Source: Acetobacter sp. 46_36 (GTDB lineage Bacteria; Pseudomonadota; Alphaproteobacteria; RF32; CAG-239). Taken from it: DNA of 64,000 nt. The notes beneath the pieces are model-generated. The model searched no databases, was not told where the DNA came from, and saw only the letters and a list, made by a program, of their open reading frames with translations. The stretch spans positions 473,599 through 537,598 of the forward strand of contig MNTT01000016.1 of NCBI GenBank assembly GCA_001917135.1, written 5' to 3'. Below are positions 1-9,092 of the stretch, one piece after another. Each line of letters opens with the position of its first letter. Position 1 is the stretch's first letter. Position numbers and translations under genes: made by a program.

Positions 1-568
1 TAATCTGCATTTTATGCGCAAGCTTCAACTCGGAATCAAACACGGCTTTGCGAAGTTTGGCGGCCGTTTTGTCGCTCTGGTGTTCCAGCAGGTAGACCTT
101 TTGGGAATAATCGCGCAGCGTTACCAAATCACGGAAAAACGCTCGGGACGCAATCGCCATATTCTCGGCGCAGTCCGCAACCTGACGAACCAGCTCCTGC
201 AGCTGCTTATGGTATATTTCAGGAATATCCGGCTGCTCAATGTAAAACTTGTGCGCGACCTCGTCAAAAAGATTAACGACCCGGTCGAGGTTTTCAACAA
301 GCTGGAGAATATTGCCGCGCAAGTCCGGTATCAGATTCTGTTCGTACAGCTTGCTCTCAATTTCTCGGCGCAGCGTATCCGAATCGTGCTCAATAATTTT
401 TATCTTTTTGCTGGTCCGGCGATAAGTTTCGCTGCGGCGCTCCTTAAGATAAATATCGACTGCCTCTTTAAAAACCATTGTCATTTCAATTATCTTGTCA
501 TGCAAGCTGTCTATATTATGCTCTAAATCGCGGGTGCGCGCAAATAATGATATTTTAACGTTAAACAT
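1..568 (-). CDS. DUF47 / PhoU-like phosphate transport regulator, partial
   Basis: The reverse strand is open from an ATG at 566-568 to the left edge, so at least 189 codons are present and the 3' end lies outside the window. The product begins MFNVKISLFARTRDLEH and is almost wholly helical, with heptad-like stretches such as KKIKIIEHDSDTLRREIE and LVENLDRVVNLFDEVAHKF. This is the pattern of the DUF47 (TIGR00153) branch of PhoU-like proteins, about 210-220 residues long and usually encoded next to a low-affinity PiT phosphate permease. The expected role is cytoplasmic control of phosphate uptake; the permease would lie off the left edge and cannot be seen. A plus-strand frame over the same bases is its shadow. 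Confidence 0.8.
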   Translation of the reverse strand, partial: MFNVKISLFARTRDLEHNIDSLHDKIIEMTMVFKEAVDIYLKERRSETYRRTSKKIKIIEHDSDTLRREIESKLYEQNLIPDLRGNILQLVENLDRVVNLFDEVAHKFYIEQPDIPEIYHKQLQELVRQVADCAENMAIASRAFFRDLVTLRDYSQKVYLLEHQSDKTAAKLRKAVFDSELKLAHKMQI

Positions 569-595
569 TATTTCTCCCTGTTAACAAAATTCTTC

Positions 596-637
596 TCCCG
601 GCTTGTAGAATCACCTTCCCGGCTTATAGAATCGCCG
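596..637. repeat. Two-unit 21-bp tandem repeat
   Basis: Two head-to-tail 21-bp units, 596-616 and 617-637, share TCCCGGCTT-TAGAATC and differ at a few positions. They lie between the divergent DUF47 and DsbA-like genes, in a 200-bp stretch with no gene. They could be regulator half-sites or simple local duplication; nothing in the sequence decides. Confidence 0.5.
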
Positions 638-774
638 CAGACGTTTTTTCTCTTGCGGACATTTGATTTTAAACGGGGGCGGTTTGTCAACATATTTTTA
701 TTTTGGGCTTGCATTTATTTTTTTAATTCATTAGTTTTTAGTGGTTATATGACATTAATTTAAGGATGGGAAAT

Positions 775-1524
775 ATGCAAAAAGATAATATTATCACCGT
801 TTTGGTTTCGGTTATCGCAAGCGTTGTCGTTTCCGTAGCCCTGTGTTCTTCGGTATGCGGTTCTAAAGCTCCGGCTTCCGCGCCGGCAGCCGGGCAGGAT
901 ATGAATCAGGCAATTGAAGACTACCTGATGAATAATCCGGGAAAAGTCCGCGAGGCTTTGGAACTGGCTGCACAGCAGGAACAGATTGAAGCGCAGAAGC
1001 GGATTGCCGAACTCTACAAGGCAAACTGGAAAGATTTGAGCAGCTACGAAGGCTCTCCGTTCGTCGGACCGAAAGATGCCAAGGTTACGATTGTCGAATT
1101 CTTTGACTTCAACTGCGGATACTGCAAACGTCTGGCTCCCGAACTGATGAAAGTCATCAAGGCCAACCCGAAAGTCAAGGTTGTTTTCAAGCCGGTTACG
1201 TTCCTCGGTTCCATGCCTGCGGCCAAAGCGGCCATGGCTGCCAACAAACAGGGCAAATTCCTCGAAGTTTACGAAGCTCTGCTGACGCATAACGGACAGG
1301 TTACGACTGCCGTTATTGAAGATATCATCAAGAAAGCAGGTCTGGACGTTGAGAAAACGAAAAAGCTGATGGAAAGCGATGAAATTGCCAAAGAAATTTC
1401 CGCAATTGCCGGACTTTCTCAAAAGGTACAAATCCGCGGCGTTCCGACGTTGATTATGAACGGCGAAGCTCTGCAGGCGATTGATGCCGACACAATTCAG
1501 AATGCCATTAACAACGTTAAGTAA
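775..1524 (+). CDS. Exported DsbA-family thioredoxin (first of two)
   Basis: A 249-residue protein with an N-terminal membrane anchor or signal (about residues 5-28), a helical linker, then a DsbA/DsbG-type thioredoxin fold. The redox motif CGYC is at residues 114-117 after VTIVEFFDFN, and the cis-proline loop RGVPTL lies near the C-terminus. Proteins of this group (COG1651) make or isomerise disulfides in the periplasm. The start was set at the ATG at 775 because AGGA lies 8 nt upstream; an in-frame ATG at 766 has no usable ribosome site. A second relative follows at 1824 and a hairpin terminator separates them, so they seem to be separate units. Substrates are unknown. Confidence 0.88.
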   Translation: MQKDNIITVLVSVIASVVVSVALCSSVCGSKAPASAPAAGQDMNQAIEDYLMNNPGKVREALELAAQQEQIEAQKRIAELYKANWKDLSSYEGSPFVGPKDAKVTIVEFFDFNCGYCKRLAPELMKVIKANPKVKVVFKPVTFLGSMPAAKAAMAANKQGKFLEVYEALLTHNGQVTTAVIEDIIKKAGLDVEKTKKLMESDEIAKEISAIAGLSQKVQIRGVPTLIMNGEALQAIDADTIQNAINNVK

Positions 1525-1546
1525 TTTCTGAAATTGTATAATCAGG

Positions 1547-1576
1547 AAAGCCTGCCGCAACGGCAGGCTTTTTTTT
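1547..1576 (+). terminator. Rho-independent terminator after first DsbA-like gene
   Basis: Perfect 11-bp stem AAAGCCTGCCG / CGGCAGGCTTT around a CAA loop, ending in a T run to 1576. It begins 22 nt after the stop codon. The next 247 bp up to 1823 hold no convincing gene. Confidence 0.9.
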
Positions 1577-1823
1577 GTATCCGAACGTATCTAACGATGG
1601 AAATTCCAACGATAACTTTCCTGACGACGACTTTCCTTACGGCAGTTTTGGGAAAACCCTGTCTGGAGCTGGGAGTTTGTTACAGTCTCCGGCGGACTTG
1701 CAGCAATTATGGCTCAGCGTCAGCAAAAAAAAATTATGCAGACGTCAGCAAAAAGCTGTTGCATAATCATTTCAAATTGTTAGATTGAGATTACAGTATG
1801 TTAATTTTGAGGGGATAATGGCG

Positions 1824-2804
1824 ATGAAAACATTACTTAAAGCACTGGCTGTCATTATATTGGCGGCGCTGGGCACGGGGGGCATCCTTTATCTGGACGG
1901 CAAATGCCCGCAGAAACAGGCAAAATTTCAAGAACAACTTAACGAGGCAATTGCCGGCTATATCAAAAATAATCCGCAGCCGATTTTGGAGAGTTTGGCA
2001 AAAAGTGAAAATTTCGGCAATGTTATCAAAAGCTTTTCCAATGTCAGCGATGAAGAAATAAACGATAAGATACAGACTTTTCTGGCTAACAATCCGTCTG
2101 TCCTTGAAGATTATATCCGCAGTAATACGGCATTTATCGCAGAAACGGTAACAAATAGCGATACCTTTAAAAACGCTGCGTACAATTCCGGCGCGGCCGG
2201 AAACAATACAGCGGCAAGCAACAACGAGAGCGCAGATATGCAGGATACCGCCGCAGCACAAGATACGGCCGCAACCAATCCTGACCAGAAATTTCTTGAC
2301 CATTGGGAAGAAATGAGAAACAGTGCCGTTGCGCCGTATGCCGGGCCGAAAGACGCCAAAGTTGCCGTCGTCGAATTTTTTGATTTTGCCTGCGGACACT
2401 GTAAAGCTCTGGCACCGGTTATGGCTCAGCTGATAAAAAACAATCCCGACGTCAAATTCGTTTTTAATCCGCTGTTCTTCATGAGCGAACATTCGCCTTA
2501 TGCAGCGAAGGCGGCGATAGCGGCGTTTGAGAAAGGAAAATTCGTTGAAGTTTATGAAGGCATTATGACCCTGCCGGAAATGAACGAAGAAACGATTAAC
2601 CAGATTTTGAGAGACGAAGAACTTGATGTTGACGAAATCAAAAAACTGTCGGAAGAGAAAAAAATCCGCCGCGGCGTTCAGGATATTGACGCTTTGTCGC
2701 AGGTTTTGGGAATTAACGGCGTTCCGATGCTGCTGATTAACGGAGAACCTTTTTACGGCAGGAGTTTGGAAGATTTGCAAAATAAAATCAACAGCTATAA
2801 ATAA
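1824..2804 (+). CDS. Exported DsbA-family thioredoxin with long linker (second of two)
   Basis: A 326-residue paralogue of the preceding thioredoxin. A signal or anchor spans residues 1-25, followed by about 130 helical and Ala/Asn-rich linker residues, then the DsbA-like domain with CGHC at 190-193 after VAVVEFFDFA and the cis-proline loop NGVPML. It is expected to act as a periplasmic thiol oxidoreductase. The different dipeptide between the cysteines (GH, as in classical DsbA-like motifs of this family, against GY in its neighbour) suggests a different redox potential; that is inference. The start at 1824 has GGGG 9 nt upstream; an ATG at 1818 is also in frame but sits too near the ribosome site. 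Confidence 0.87.
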   Translation: MKTLLKALAVIILAALGTGGILYLDGKCPQKQAKFQEQLNEAIAGYIKNNPQPILESLAKSENFGNVIKSFSNVSDEEINDKIQTFLANNPSVLEDYIRSNTAFIAETVTNSDTFKNAAYNSGAAGNNTAASNNESADMQDTAAAQDTAATNPDQKFLDHWEEMRNSAVAPYAGPKDAKVAVVEFFDFACGHCKALAPVMAQLIKNNPDVKFVFNPLFFMSEHSPYAAKAAIAAFEKGKFVEVYEGIMTLPEMNEETINQILRDEELDVDEIKKLSEEKKIRRGVQDIDALSQVLGINGVPMLLINGEPFYGRSLEDLQNKINSYK

Positions 2805-2833
2805 GCGGCCGAACTTACAAAAGACAAGCAGAC

Positions 2834-2865
2834 AAAATCCCCGCACCTATATGCGCGGGGATTTT
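2834..2865 (+). terminator. Bidirectional terminator between convergent genes
   Basis: Perfect 11-bp stem AAAATCCCCGC / GCGGGGATTTT. A-rich and T-rich flanks on both sides allow it to end the thioredoxin transcript from the left and the membrane-protein transcript from the right. Confidence 0.85.
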
Positions 2866-2898
2866 GCTTTAAACGAAAAAGCAATTGGCAGCATTCTC

Positions 2899-3951
2899 TC
2901 ATAATCTGAACTCTTTGCCATTGCCGATTCCAACTACTCCGTTTTGAAACCCAATACTGGTAATCCTGCCTTCATATTTCTTTTCCAGCGTTTTGGTTTC
3001 GGGATTAAAACGAAGTATTCTCCCATACATCGGAACGCCGCAATCCAGTTCCACAATATTACCGTTTCTTATCGGAATAAAGCTTTCACCCCGATAAAAT
3101 TCCCGATATCTGCCATCTTTTTCCGCCAGCAAAACAACCGTTTCAATGCCTGAACGAAACATTACGGCCGGCGCTTGGGCAAAAAGAAAATGCGGCAACT
3201 GTTTTTCTTCCGCATACAAGCCGATTAAGTCATAAGTTCCGCCTTTTTTCAGAAGCAGATAGCCATATGGCTTTTTGCAGGCTTCCGGATACATACGCTG
3301 TTCACGAAAACTTTTATCGGGAATGATATATTCTCCGGCCGCCAGTGGAAAATACATATCTCCGCAGACGTACATCTCTGCCGAAAATTCCTTATACGAG
3401 TTTCTTTGCAACACGCGCAAGCGTTTCGGGCTTTCGCCCTCTTCAGAAGCAAGAAAGACCGTTTTTTCCAAACGTTCCCCCAAGTTTCTTATTTCTATCC
3501 CGCTTACAGACTCTGCAACTTGATACCATTGAGAATCGTCTATCCGCCGGTAAATGAAACAATTATGTTCCTTACGAAACATCTTATATTCGTATTCCGC
3601 GGCATCGATATGTACAACATCCCCCGGAACCTTTATACAGATATCGTAAAACATCCGCTTTTGGGCATTTTCCGTTTCATACACATAAACTTTACAAAGT
3701 TCCCCGCCGTAAAACATAAAAAAACAGTCATCGGCGCAACAAAGTTCAGCCAATATTCCAAAGAAATACAAGCCGACAAGAATACAGCAGATACAGATTA
3801 TTCCGGCTGTTTTTACAGCAAGCACGCTCATAAAAACAGCAAGCGCAATTCCGGCAGCAGCAGCAACAAGCAATACGTCCCATTTACGAATCCTTTTCCA
3901 AGCGGAAGGAGCCGCCAAACGCGACCATCTCCAAGATAATACTTTTTCCAT
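2899..3951 (-). CDS. Membrane protein of unknown function
   Basis: A 350-residue protein not recognised as any family. Two hydrophobic segments lie near the N-terminus (roughly residues 25-50 and 55-75), separated by a short loop, followed by a soluble part of about 270 residues rich in beta-prone, aromatic and charged stretches. The late part (about residues 240-350) repeats short G-x-Y/F and R-x-Y/F patterns and could be a beta-propeller-like or sandwich fold, though no blade repeat is clear. Start chosen at the ATG at 3951; a start at 3975 is possible and neither has a strong ribosome site. It stands alone: convergent with the thioredoxins, upstream region AT-rich. Confidence 0.7.
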   Translation of the reverse strand: MEKVLSWRWSRLAAPSAWKRIRKWDVLLVAAAAGIALAVFMSVLAVKTAGIICICCILVGLYFFGILAELCCADDCFFMFYGGELCKVYVYETENAQKRMFYDICIKVPGDVVHIDAAEYEYKMFRKEHNCFIYRRIDDSQWYQVAESVSGIEIRNLGERLEKTVFLASEEGESPKRLRVLQRNSYKEFSAEMYVCGDMYFPLAAGEYIIPDKSFREQRMYPEACKKPYGYLLLKKGGTYDLIGLYAEEKQLPHFLFAQAPAVMFRSGIETVVLLAEKDGRYREFYRGESFIPIRNGNIVELDCGVPMYGRILRFNPETKTLEKKYEGRITSIGFQNGVVGIGNGKEFRL

Positions 3952-4140
3952 AAAACAATAATTTAAGTGATACAATAATTATTTATTGTCAAAAAACATA
4001 TCATCTTTTATCTTTTTGTCAATATCTTATTGTGCAGCCGATGAAGGCTTGCCGACGAAGGAACGCTGCCTATAAGGAATTGCCGTCGGGGAAGCGGACT
4101 GATGAGAAGGTTTCATACCGCCGGCTTTTGTTTGTAAACA

Positions 4141-5985
4141 TCAGCCGTTTTCGGCTGACGCCGTCAGTTCAAGCCATTCTTCTTCCGCCGCGGCAATTTG
4201 TGCTTCCAGGTTATGCAGCCTTATCTGCAACTCACCGACCTCTTTGCCGGAAACGGCGGCAAATTTTTGCAGGATTTCTCCTTTCTCCCGTTCCAGGCGG
4301 GCTATATTCTGTTCTATTTCCCGCAAAGCGGCGCGAATTTTACGATCCGGACGGCTGCTTTTCGGCATCTGAACCGGTTTGGGTTCAGGTTTCGATGCAA
4401 CGGGGCGCGGCTTTGTCTCTGTATCAGGGTTGAGCAGAAACTCGCGATACTCGTTTAAATCCCCGTTAAAAGGCGTACACGTGTGGTTATGCACCAGCCA
4501 CAGGCTGTCTGCCACAGTTTCCAGCAAATGAAAATCGTGCGAAATCAGAATTACGGCTCCCTGATAGGCGTTTATGGCATCGGCCAACGCCGTCCGCCCG
4601 GCCATATCCAGATGGTTGGTCGGTTCGTCAAAAATCAGCAGTTCCGGCGCATCAATTGAAATGCGGGCAAACAGCAGGCGTGTCTTTTCGCCGCCGGACA
4701 GCGCACTAATTTTGGTAACGGCTTTTTCCTGCTCCAAGCCAAAACGCCCGAGGTGAGCACGGATGATTTTTTCCGGCTTATCCGGCAGCAGAGAGGCTAA
4801 ATATTCTGCCGGCGTCTGTTCCAAAGGCAATTCCTCGGTTTGGTTCTGGTTAAAGTAACCGATTTTGAGCTTGCTGGATTTTTTCATTGTACCGTCCAAC
4901 AGCGGAAGATGAGAAGACAACAACTTAACCAGCGTTGATTTGCCGTTGCCGTTTTTGCCGAGCAGGGCAATCCGGTCGTCCTGATTGATATAGAACGACA
5001 ATTTTTTCAAAACCGGAACGCCATTATAGCCGACTGCCGCATTTTCCAACGTTATCAGCGGCGACGGCAGAGGCTTGACATCCGGAAAAGAAAAGCAGCT
5101 TTCCCTGTCGCGGGCAACCTCGGCAATATTCTCCATTTTTTCCAGCATTTTCAAGCGGCTTTGTGCCTGTCGGGCTTTGGAAGCTTTGTAGCGAAAGCGG
5201 TCAACGTAAGACTGCAAGTGAGCACGGCGTTCGTTCTGTTTTTTTATCTGTTTGTCGACCAGTTCTATCTTCTGGGCATACTGCCGGGCAAAATTGTCAT
5301 AATTACCGCTGTAAAGTGCCAGTTTTCCGCCCTCAAAATGAAGAATCCCCAGGCAGATATGATTTAAAAAATCACGGTCGTGACTTATCAGCAACACGGT
5401 TCCGCGATATTTTTGCAAATAATTTTCCAGCCAGACGATAGCTTCCAAATCGAGATGATTGGTCGGCTCATCAAGAAACAAAACGTCCGAACGCTGAAAC
5501 AAGGCTCCGGCAAGATTGAGGCGCATCTGCCAGCCGCCGGAGAAGTCCCTGACCGGGCGCGAGAGGTCTTCTTGGTTAAATCCCAGACCGACGAGAATTT
5601 CCGCAGTGCGCGCCTCGGCCGAATCGGCCTCAATCAGCCACAGACGTTCCATAATTTCCGGCAGGTCTTCCGGCCGGGCATTCTGCTCCAGCCGCCGCAG
5701 TTCCGCCAGTTTCCTGTCTTTGCCGAGAACGTATTCCAGAATCGGCTTTTGCAGGTCTTCTTCTTTTATTTCCTGTTCGACAAAAGCTTTGGAGCGGTTT
5801 GGGGAACAAAAAACTTCCCCTGCGTTAACGTCGTGCTCCCCTTTTAATACTTTAAACAACGTCGTCTTGCCGCAGCCGTTATGGCCGACTATGCCGATTT
5901 TCTGCCCATCGGCAATCTGGGCGGACGCATTTTCCAGCAAAATTTTTGATGCAATCTGAACGGTTATGTTTTCCAGCTTTATCAT
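4141..5985 (-). CDS. yheS: ABC-F family ATPase, YheS-like
   Basis: A 614-residue soluble protein with two ABC ATPase domains and no membrane segment. Domain 1 has Walker A GHNGCGKTT (34-42), signature SGGWQMRLNLAGAL and Walker B LFLDEPTNHLD. A charged linker follows, with LQSYVDRFRYKASKARQAQS, very like E. coli YheS. Domain 2 has GKNGNGKST, SGGEKTRLLFA and LLIFDEPTNHLD. The C-terminal 80 residues form a coiled coil. ABC-F proteins bind the ribosomal E site and modulate translation elongation. Its stop is about 190 nt from the next gene, and its start directly abuts the stop of the upstream GT92 gene (5985/5986), so the two are likely co-transcribed. Confidence 0.93.
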   Translation of the reverse strand: MIKLENITVQIASKILLENASAQIADGQKIGIVGHNGCGKTTLFKVLKGEHDVNAGEVFCSPNRSKAFVEQEIKEEDLQKPILEYVLGKDRKLAELRRLEQNARPEDLPEIMERLWLIEADSAEARTAEILVGLGFNQEDLSRPVRDFSGGWQMRLNLAGALFQRSDVLFLDEPTNHLDLEAIVWLENYLQKYRGTVLLISHDRDFLNHICLGILHFEGGKLALYSGNYDNFARQYAQKIELVDKQIKKQNERRAHLQSYVDRFRYKASKARQAQSRLKMLEKMENIAEVARDRESCFSFPDVKPLPSPLITLENAAVGYNGVPVLKKLSFYINQDDRIALLGKNGNGKSTLVKLLSSHLPLLDGTMKKSSKLKIGYFNQNQTEELPLEQTPAEYLASLLPDKPEKIIRAHLGRFGLEQEKAVTKISALSGGEKTRLLFARISIDAPELLIFDEPTNHLDMAGRTALADAINAYQGAVILISHDFHLLETVADSLWLVHNHTCTPFNGDLNEYREFLLNPDTETKPRPVASKPEPKPVQMPKSSRPDRKIRAALREIEQNIARLEREKGEILQKFAAVSGKEVGELQIRLHNLEAQIAAAEEEWLELTASAENG

Positions 5986-7080
5986 TTATTTTTCCTGCCT
6001 TTTTATATCTTTGCCTGCGGCCGTTTCCGCCGGAGCAACATACACCGGGCGGAGACGTTTTCTCCACAGCTGTTCCGTTTCATAAAAACTCACGGGTTCG
6101 GAAAATTCACGCCCGAGAATCCGCGACACATCTTCCGGCGTAAAATAAAAGTCGGCAAACGTTTCCGGCAAATCCGGCAGACGGGGCAGCGGCACATTCG
6201 GAAGCGGGCTTTGCGCCATGCGCCGTTTTAACTCCGGAAGAAAGCGCTGCATTGACATATCGTTTTTGACATCATTTTCGTTATGAAAAAAATAATATCC
6301 GTAATCTATCGGCGTTCCCTCGGGATGTCCCCTGCCCTTTTTGTTCAGAAACTCGGCAAAAGACTTGGTAATATAATGGTTGACACGCGCCTTGTCGGCG
6401 GAAATGTTAAAATTCAGCATAAAATCAACAGGCTTTCCGTATTCGTTGACGCTTTTGCCGCGTACCGGGATATAATGATTGGAACCGAACGGTTTAAAAT
6501 TTATCACGGCTTCCGGACGGACGATGGACTTGACGGTATGGTTCAGAAAGCGGGCGTGCGCCGTAAAGAATTCGGTTACCAACCCGTCCGGGCGCGTAAA
6601 TGCGCCATTATCGCCGTAATTCATCCAATGCAAGCTGACTTCATCCGCTTCGGCAAACCGGTGCAGAAAATCCGCCATATCGCCGCCTTGCATCGGCACC
6701 AGAAACTCGTCCAAATCAATAAAAGCCAGCCACTCTGTTTCCCGGCCGTACCCGGCAACGATTTTTTCGTAACATTCGGCCTGTTTGTCAACGCCAGGAA
6801 GAGGGATATATGTTATCACGCCTTTGGCGACATACGGCTCAAGGTAAGCGTCCGTACCGTCGGTGCTGCCGTTGTCGCAGAGATAAAAATGTTCCACGCC
6901 CTGAAGCAGGTGATATTCCAGCCATTCTTTCAGGTACGGCTTTTCATTTTTCATAATCGCCGCCACGCTAAGAAAATACTTTTTGGGCAATAAATGCCGA
7001 TACGGCAACGCATACTGGTACAACGCCGCTGCGAAAGCGGTAAACAAAGCAATGCAAATGGCTGCTGTTTTTTTACTCAT
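5986..7080 (-). CDS. GT92-type glycosyltransferase with N-terminal anchor
   Basis: A 364-residue protein: a hydrophobic segment at residues 5-25, then a GT-A fold of the GT92 / Glyco_tranf_2_4 type. Diagnostic motifs are AAIMKNEKPYLKEWLEYHLLQGVEHFYLCDNGS, given here as its parts IMKNE, EWLEYH and DNGSTDGT, and the metal-binding FIDLDEFL, followed by a late HYITKS and YYFFHNEND. Family members move hexoses onto surface or secreted glycans; donor and acceptor are not predictable. It sits between a DUF1847 gene (7 nt upstream) and the ABC-F gene (abutting), so the three read as one unit although their functions look unrelated. Confidence 0.85.
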   Translation of the reverse strand: MSKKTAAICIALFTAFAAALYQYALPYRHLLPKKYFLSVAAIMKNEKPYLKEWLEYHLLQGVEHFYLCDNGSTDGTDAYLEPYVAKGVITYIPLPGVDKQAECYEKIVAGYGRETEWLAFIDLDEFLVPMQGGDMADFLHRFAEADEVSLHWMNYGDNGAFTRPDGLVTEFFTAHARFLNHTVKSIVRPEAVINFKPFGSNHYIPVRGKSVNEYGKPVDFMLNFNISADKARVNHYITKSFAEFLNKKGRGHPEGTPIDYGYYFFHNENDVKNDMSMQRFLPELKRRMAQSPLPNVPLPRLPDLPETFADFYFTPEDVSRILGREFSEPVSFYETEQLWRKRLRPVYVAPAETAAGKDIKRQEK

Positions 7081-7086
7081 TTTCCC

Positions 7087-7533
7087 TTACACAAAATTTT
7101 CCATAATGTTATGTTTGTGGCATGCGTCCTTAACCAGCAGCGTCGTTACCGGAGCGACGGAATATTTCTGGAACAGAATCCCGTGTCCGAGGCAGAGGCC
7201 GAAATTTATGTTAAAATCGGTCTGTTCGGCATTGAGATACTGCGCCTGCGACTTCGGATCGCACGAGGCACCCGACAACTCCGGCGACAATTCACACCCC
7301 ATCAGCCCCGACTCTTTGCAGTTTACAAAAACTGCATCTATCCCTTCCGCGGCAAAAAACTCTTTCAGCTTTTCTGCGAAAGCCTTGACCGAAAAACAAT
7401 AAGCCACGCCGATTTTCCTGTACCCGTTCAGTTTAATAAAACTTATCAGTTCCGCCAGCCGCGACTTATTGCACGCTTTGCCTGTTATGCACATAAACTC
7501 TTTGTCTTCCGCTGTATAGTTCCCTTTTTCCAT
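7087..7533 (-). CDS. DUF1847 cysteine-containing protein, short form
   Basis: A 148-residue protein matching the C-terminal core of DUF1847, a family annotated as possibly metal-binding. Visible hallmarks are CNKSRLAELISFIK, YRKIGVAYC, SCDPKSQAQYLN and GLCLGHGILFQKYSVAPVTT. Typical members have a longer cysteine-rich N-terminus that is mostly absent here; only C-I-T-G-K-A-C remains. The function of the family is not established. The gene is the first of the leftward unit with the GT92 and ABC-F genes. The 177-bp gap to the divergent MFS gene is AT-rich and should hold both promoters, though no clear pair could be assigned. Confidence 0.8.
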   Translation of the reverse strand: MEKGNYTAEDKEFMCITGKACNKSRLAELISFIKLNGYRKIGVAYCFSVKAFAEKLKEFFAAEGIDAVFVNCKESGLMGCELSPELSGASCDPKSQAQYLNAEQTDFNINFGLCLGHGILFQKYSVAPVTTLLVKDACHKHNIMENFV

Positions 7534-7710
7534 AGTCCCGCCTTAAAAAGTTGTTAACTCTTCGTATTATAGTATAACAACTGAAAAATAACACAAGACA
7601 AATAAAGCAGGTTATTCTAAATTATTTATGCAGCCTGAAGCAAAAGGCGCGGAAAGGGTTTTCCGTTTTACCGACATTCTGTCCGGCTGTTGAAAAGAAA
7701 GAGCAAGATT

Positions 7711-9090
7711 ATGAGTAAATATTTATCTTTTGTCCCTTTAAGCATGTACAATATCGCCGCCTTTCTGCGGTCGCAGCTGTTTCTGCTGCCGGTATTGCTG
7801 TTTTTCTATCAGGAAAACGGGCTGACAGTGGGCGACTTTTACCTTATTCAGGGGCTGATTGTCTTTTTTGCCTTTCTGTTTGAAATTCCGGCCGGATACC
7901 TCGGCGACATCTTTCCGCGCAAATATATTCTGATTACGGCCTACGCGCTGTTTCTCGGACGGCTGTTTCTGTGGATTTTCTTCCGCGGGTTTGAAATCAT
8001 CCTTATCGGCGAATTTTTATACGCCTGTTCCAAAGCCTGTTTTGACTCGGTGTCTTCTTCCTTTATCTACGATATTTTGAAAAAGAACAACGAAGAGGCC
8101 AAAATGGTCAAAGCCTATTCAAACTTTAACGCTGCCATGTATATCGGGACCGGGATTGCCGCGCTGCTCGGCGCCGGACTATACGAAAAGCTTGGTTCGC
8201 ACGTTCTGCTTATCGCCGAGTTTATCATTTATTCCACGGCTATATTACTGCTCTCTTTTCTGCCGAATGCCCATCGTCCGGCAAAAGACACCGTTGCCGG
8301 CTTTAAGGAACGGCTTAAAAAATTCTGGGTTGCGGTGCGGTATATTCTCAAATCGCGCAAATACTGCTATCTGGTGCTGTTTTCTGGCTTTATGGTCGGA
8401 GTGTCGCACTTTTTCTTCTGGAGTTTCCAGCCGCTGATGAAAAGCTCCGGCATCGACCCGTCGGTTTCTCTGACAGACCTGGCGGACAGTATCGGCTGGG
8501 ACGCCCGTGTATTTGGCGAAACGGCATGGAACTACCTGCTCAGCCTCAACTGGCTTGACTATATCAAAGTTATGGGCGTGGTCATCTTCATCAACAATGT
8601 TATCCGTTCGTCTTTCAGCTATTTTGCCGCAGGTGTTGCCAAATATGTTTCGCTGTTTAAGCTCGGCAACATTTCTTTTGTTATGGAAATTATCGGTTGC
8701 GCGCTGTCCTTTATCCTGATGAAGACGGGGCATATCAGCCCGCTGAACTGCCTGCTGTTCATTATTTTCCTCTGCGTCTGCATCGGGCTGCAGCTGATGT
8801 TTACCATTTCGCACATCAGCCGCCTGCACCGGCTTATCAACCCGAAAATCCGTTCGCTTTCGTCTTCGGTCAATATGATGACCGGGCGGCTGCTGACGTC
8901 GGTTATGCTGATGGCACCGAAATTCCTTTTGGAACACGAGGCCGGAACGGCGGGCATCCGGGTTATTGACATTTTCTGGATTTACGCGATTGTCTTCATC
9001 CCGGTCGGGCTGTATTTTATTTATAAAATCTACAGATACAATGTCAAAGCCGAACATTCGCTGATGAATGTCAGCGCGGCAAAGGCCTGA
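7711..9090 (+). CDS. Major facilitator superfamily transporter
   Basis: A 459-residue protein with about 11-12 hydrophobic helices. The loop between helices 2 and 3 carries the MFS signature FEIPAGYLGDIFPRKYIL (G-Y-L-G-D-x-F-x-R-K), and a central charged loop divides two six-helix halves. The substrate is not evident. The ATG at 7711 is preferred over an upstream TTG. It is followed 2 nt later by the exported CgeB-like gene, so the three rightward genes 7711-12280 form one unit; export of a sugar or glycolipid precursor used by its neighbours is possible but inferred. Confidence 0.85.
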   Translation: MSKYLSFVPLSMYNIAAFLRSQLFLLPVLLFFYQENGLTVGDFYLIQGLIVFFAFLFEIPAGYLGDIFPRKYILITAYALFLGRLFLWIFFRGFEIILIGEFLYACSKACFDSVSSSFIYDILKKNNEEAKMVKAYSNFNAAMYIGTGIAALLGAGLYEKLGSHVLLIAEFIIYSTAILLLSFLPNAHRPAKDTVAGFKERLKKFWVAVRYILKSRKYCYLVLFSGFMVGVSHFFFWSFQPLMKSSGIDPSVSLTDLADSIGWDARVFGETAWNYLLSLNWLDYIKVMGVVIFINNVIRSSFSYFAAGVAKYVSLFKLGNISFVMEIIGCALSFILMKTGHISPLNCLLFIIFLCVCIGLQLMFTISHISRLHRLINPKIRSLSSSVNMMTGRLLTSVMLMAPKFLLEHEAGTAGIRVIDIFWIYAIVFIPVGLYFIYKIYRYNVKAEHSLMNVSAAKA

Positions 9091-9092
9091 CA

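Noticed and set aside
14..526. Long plus-strand reading frame at the left edge
   Set aside because: It is antisense to the DUF47/PhoU-like gene, which has family motifs and a proper start at 568; the plus frame has no ribosome site or recognisable motif.
1534..1788. Short plus-strand frame after the first thioredoxin
   Set aside because: It begins inside the terminator hairpin and shows no ribosome site or coding character.
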